Source of the DNA: Clostridium senegalense JC122
Lineage (GTDB): Bacteria; Bacillota; Clostridia; Clostridiales; Clostridiaceae
Length of the DNA: 64,000 nucleotides
Reading direction: 5' to 3'
NCBI RefSeq assembly: GCF_000285575.1
Contig: NZ_HE611052.1
Coordinates: forward strand, 233,154 to 297,153
Shown: piece after piece, positions 62,239-64,000 of the stretch
Layout of the letters: the number at the start of each line of letters is the position of its first letter
How positions within the stretch are numbered: position 1 is the stretch's first letter
Notes under the pieces: generated by a model
Told to the model about the DNA's origin: nothing
The model's input: the letters and a program-made list of their open reading frames with translations, nothing else
The model's database searches: none
Position numbers and translations under genes: made by a program

Positions 62239-62934
62239 CTAAAGATTAAATATCTTTTCACAACTTAAAATTTTTCCATCCTTTAAATTAACTAAATTAT
62301 TACCATAATTAGCTGATTCCCTAGAATGTGTTACATTTACAATTGTTACATTTTTCTCTTTATTTATTTTTTTAAAAAGTTTCATAATTTCATTACCAGT
62401 TTTAGAGTCTAAATTTCCTATTGGTTCATCTGCAAGTATTAACTCAGGATTATTTATAAGAGCTCTTGCTATAGCTATCCTTTGCTGTTGACCACCAGAA
62501 AGTTCTCTTGGCAGTGCTTTTCTTTTACTTGGCATTTCAATTATATTTAATATATCTTTCAATTCTTTTTCATATTTTTTAGGCTTACCACCATCTAATA
62601 GTATGGGAAGTAATATATTATCTTCTACTGATAAGTTTTGAACTAAATTATAAAATTGAAAAACAAATCCCAATTCCCTTCTTCTTACTTTACTTATACT
62701 CTTATCCTTAAGTTTTGAAATTTCTCTATTATTTATGTATATTTCACCAGATGTTGGAGCATCAAGTCCTCCTAACAAGTATAACAATGTACTTTTGCCA
62801 CAGCCTGATGGACCCATAATAGACAAAAATTCACCTTTTTCAACTTTCAAATTTATATTGTTTAATATTTTTATATCTTCACTACCAACTTTAAAATTTT
62901 TATGTAAATTCTTAATTTCTATTATTGTTTCCAT
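62239..62934 (-). CDS. ABC transporter ATP-binding protein (MacB/LolD type)
   Basis: 231 residues: GPSGCGKSTLLYLLGGLD (Walker A), FVFQFYNLVQNLSV (Q-loop), LSGGQQQRIAIARAL (signature), LILADEPIGNLD (Walker B) and VTHSR (H-loop). It energises the FtsX-type permease encoded just upstream (14-nt gap). Likely substrates are peptides, lipoproteins or antimicrobials; no peptide-sensing kinase is visible. GAAGGTG precedes the ATG at 62934. Confidence 0.95.
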   Translation of the reverse strand: METIIEIKNLHKNFKVGSEDIKILNNINLKVEKGEFLSIMGPSGCGKSTLLYLLGGLDAPTSGEIYINNREISKLKDKSISKVRRRELGFVFQFYNLVQNLSVEDNILLPILLDGGKPKKYEKELKDILNIIEMPSKRKALPRELSGGQQQRIAIARALINNPELILADEPIGNLDSKTGNEIMKLFKKINKEKNVTIVNVTHSRESANYGNNLVNLKDGKILSCEKIFNL

Positions 62935-62948
62935 TTTATGTACACCTT

Positions 62949-64000
62949 CTATTCATATTTTATTTCCTCAACTATTGATAATTTGGATGATTTTATTATA
63001 GGAACTATTGATGCCACCATTATTAATATTGCACCTAATGCACCAAGTAAAACTACTAGCTTAATAGAAATTTCCACTTTTAAATAGGCATCAAGTGAAT
63101 AAGTTATATCTTCTATAAAGTTAGATATAAAAATTCCTTCCAACGCTCCTAAGGTTCCACCGATTATTCCAATGGTCACACCTTCAATAAGTAAAAGATA
63201 CCCTCTTTGAAATCTACTCATACCTACTGATGATAATACAGCAAGTTCTTTTTTCCTATACATAAAACTAACCATAAGATTATTCATAATACCAAGACTA
63301 CCTATTAATAGTGACATAAGTGAAAAACTTTCTAATGAATTCATAAGCCCTTCATTTTCTTGTAAATCTACTTTTAGTTCTTCTTCTTTACTACTTATAG
63401 TTAAATTATAACTTTCCAAATCTTCCTTAAACATATTACTTGTAACATCATAAGTATTATTATTTTTTATTAGTGCATTATTTTCATAACCTTCGCTAAT
63501 ATTTTCTTTTAATAATTCTTTATCTGTTAAAGCTATTCCTAAATTATTTATATAGTCTCCTTTTATAAAACCTATTACATTATAAGTTATTTCTTTATCC
63601 TCTATTTTTAATTGAATTTTATCATCAATTTTTATATTCTTCTTCTTAGCTAGAATATTATTTATTATTATGTTGTTTCCTGACTGTAATTTTTTTAAAA
63701 TTTCATCTTGTAAGCCGCCTTTATTATCATAGATTTCCACATTGGAATAAAAATCTAAAAATTTTTCTTCCTCAATTCCTTCTAGCCTTTTTATTTCTAA
63801 ATCTCTATCTTTAACATCTACACCACTTAAGATAATCTCTTCCATATAATTATCTACATAATCTAAATTATAAATATCATCCTTTGCATATTTTAATTTA
63901 TTTCCTTGTATTTTAAAATCATAATTCATGTCTTCATACTGATTTATAATTAAACCACTTACACTGTTAGATGCAACATATATTGCAATAACAGCAGATA
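62949..64000 (-). CDS. ABC transporter permease, FtsX/MacB type (cut by window edge)
   Basis: The reading frame is open to position 64000, so the first codons lie outside the window; the internal Met at 63929 is not the start. Visible: the tail of the first TM (SAVIAIYVASN...), a large extracytoplasmic MacB-PCD-like domain of ~200 residues, then three TM helices with the FtsX segment VLSSVGMSRFQRGYLLLIEGVTIGIIGGTLGALEG and the C-terminal KSSKLSIVEEIKYE. It pairs with the ATPase at 62239-62934. Confidence 0.92.
   Translation of the reverse strand, partial: SAVIAIYVASNSVSGLIINQYEDMNYDFKIQGNKLKYAKDDIYNLDYVDNYMEEIILSGVDVKDRDLEIKRLEGIEEEKFLDFYSNVEIYDNKGGLQDEILKKLQSGNNIIINNILAKKKNIKIDDKIQLKIEDKEITYNVIGFIKGDYINNLGIALTDKELLKENISEGYENNALIKNNNTYDVTSNMFKEDLESYNLTISSKEEELKVDLQENEGLMNSLESFSLMSLLIGSLGIMNNLMVSFMYRKKELAVLSSVGMSRFQRGYLLLIEGVTIGIIGGTLGALEGIFISNFIEDITYSLDAYLKVEISIKLVVLLGALGAILIMVASIVPIIKSSKLSIVEEIKYE

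Noticed and set aside
63927-63929. ATG as the start of the ABC permease
   Set aside because: The frame stays open to the window edge and encodes the end of a first TM helix upstream, so this Met is internal.
1-64000. CRISPR array, prophage or insertion sequence
   Set aside because: No regularly spaced repeats, integrase, transposase or phage structural genes were found.

Overview
The window is very AT-rich DNA. Ribosome-binding sites are strong and purine-rich (AGGAGG type), TTG and GTG starts are frequent, and simple hairpin-plus-T-run terminators are plentiful. Gene content (a complete Rnf complex, a PdaA-type spore-cortex deacetylase, a CotJC-like manganese catalase, a UvsE-type UV endonuclease, a double-cubane-cluster reductase and acetate-uptake and NhaC transporters) points to a spore-forming anaerobe of Clostridium sensu stricto. 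I cannot name the species from sequence alone. No rRNA, tRNA, CRISPR array, prophage or complete insertion sequence was found.

Layout. 1-6.5 kb: start of a heme catalase gene, a membrane-anchored GH73 glucosaminidase, an acetyltransferase, a SWIM/SNF2 helicase split by a frameshift, and a DUF2179 membrane protein. 6.8-13.7 kb: two unrecognised genes, a YgiQ radical-SAM protein, a double-cubane reductase, a UPF0126/TRIC-like channel and a CcdA-thioredoxin fusion. 13.9-21.1 kb: VanY-type peptidase, chemoreceptor, flavin amine oxidase, DUF1294, Mn-catalase, a lipoprotein cyclophilin and a 47-residue ORF. 21.3-24.4 kb: copper operon csoR-copA-copZ with a CsoR-type operator. 24.5-33 kb: lipoprotein, broken kinase, uvsE, TspO, dicarboxylate/amino-acid symporter, and an FeS flavoprotein next to an isoprenoid-synthase-fold protein. 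33-38.5 kb: a UvrD-type helicase with an embedded DnaQ-type exonuclease (split), a second GH73 glucosaminidase with two frameshifts, a lipoprotein and an acetate transporter. 38.6-45 kb: NERD protein, purB, DUF378, MATE pump and the psuK-psuG pair. 46-51.7 kb: rnfCDGEAB followed by an RseC-like gene. 51.8-57.7 kb: deoC, two tandem NhaC-family antiporters with matching promoters, and pdaA. 57.7-64 kb: DUF1292, CCA transferase/poly(A) polymerase, a second polysaccharide deacetylase, DUF1499, an M19 dipeptidase and an ABC transporter whose permease runs off the window.

How they work together. The Rnf complex couples ferredoxin:NAD+ electron flow to an ion gradient that the NhaC antiporters could use or balance. 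Two catalases, a CcdA/thioredoxin protein and perhaps the double-cubane reductase form an oxygen/redox-stress set; a flavin oxidase that would make H2O2 lies close by. Cell-wall enzymes (two GH73 enzymes, VanY, PdaA, a second NodB deacetylase) are scattered through the window.

Most notable: (1) a dispersed ~130-bp repeat family with three near-full copies and at least one fragment; (2) four genes broken by single-base shifts, four of the five shift sites lying exactly in seven-base A/T homopolymers, which suggests sequence error, phase variation or slippage; (3) a helicase-exonuclease fusion; (4) an uncharacterised isoprenoid-synthase-like/flavoprotein pair; (5) duplicated CodY-like promoter modules in front of the two nhaC genes.
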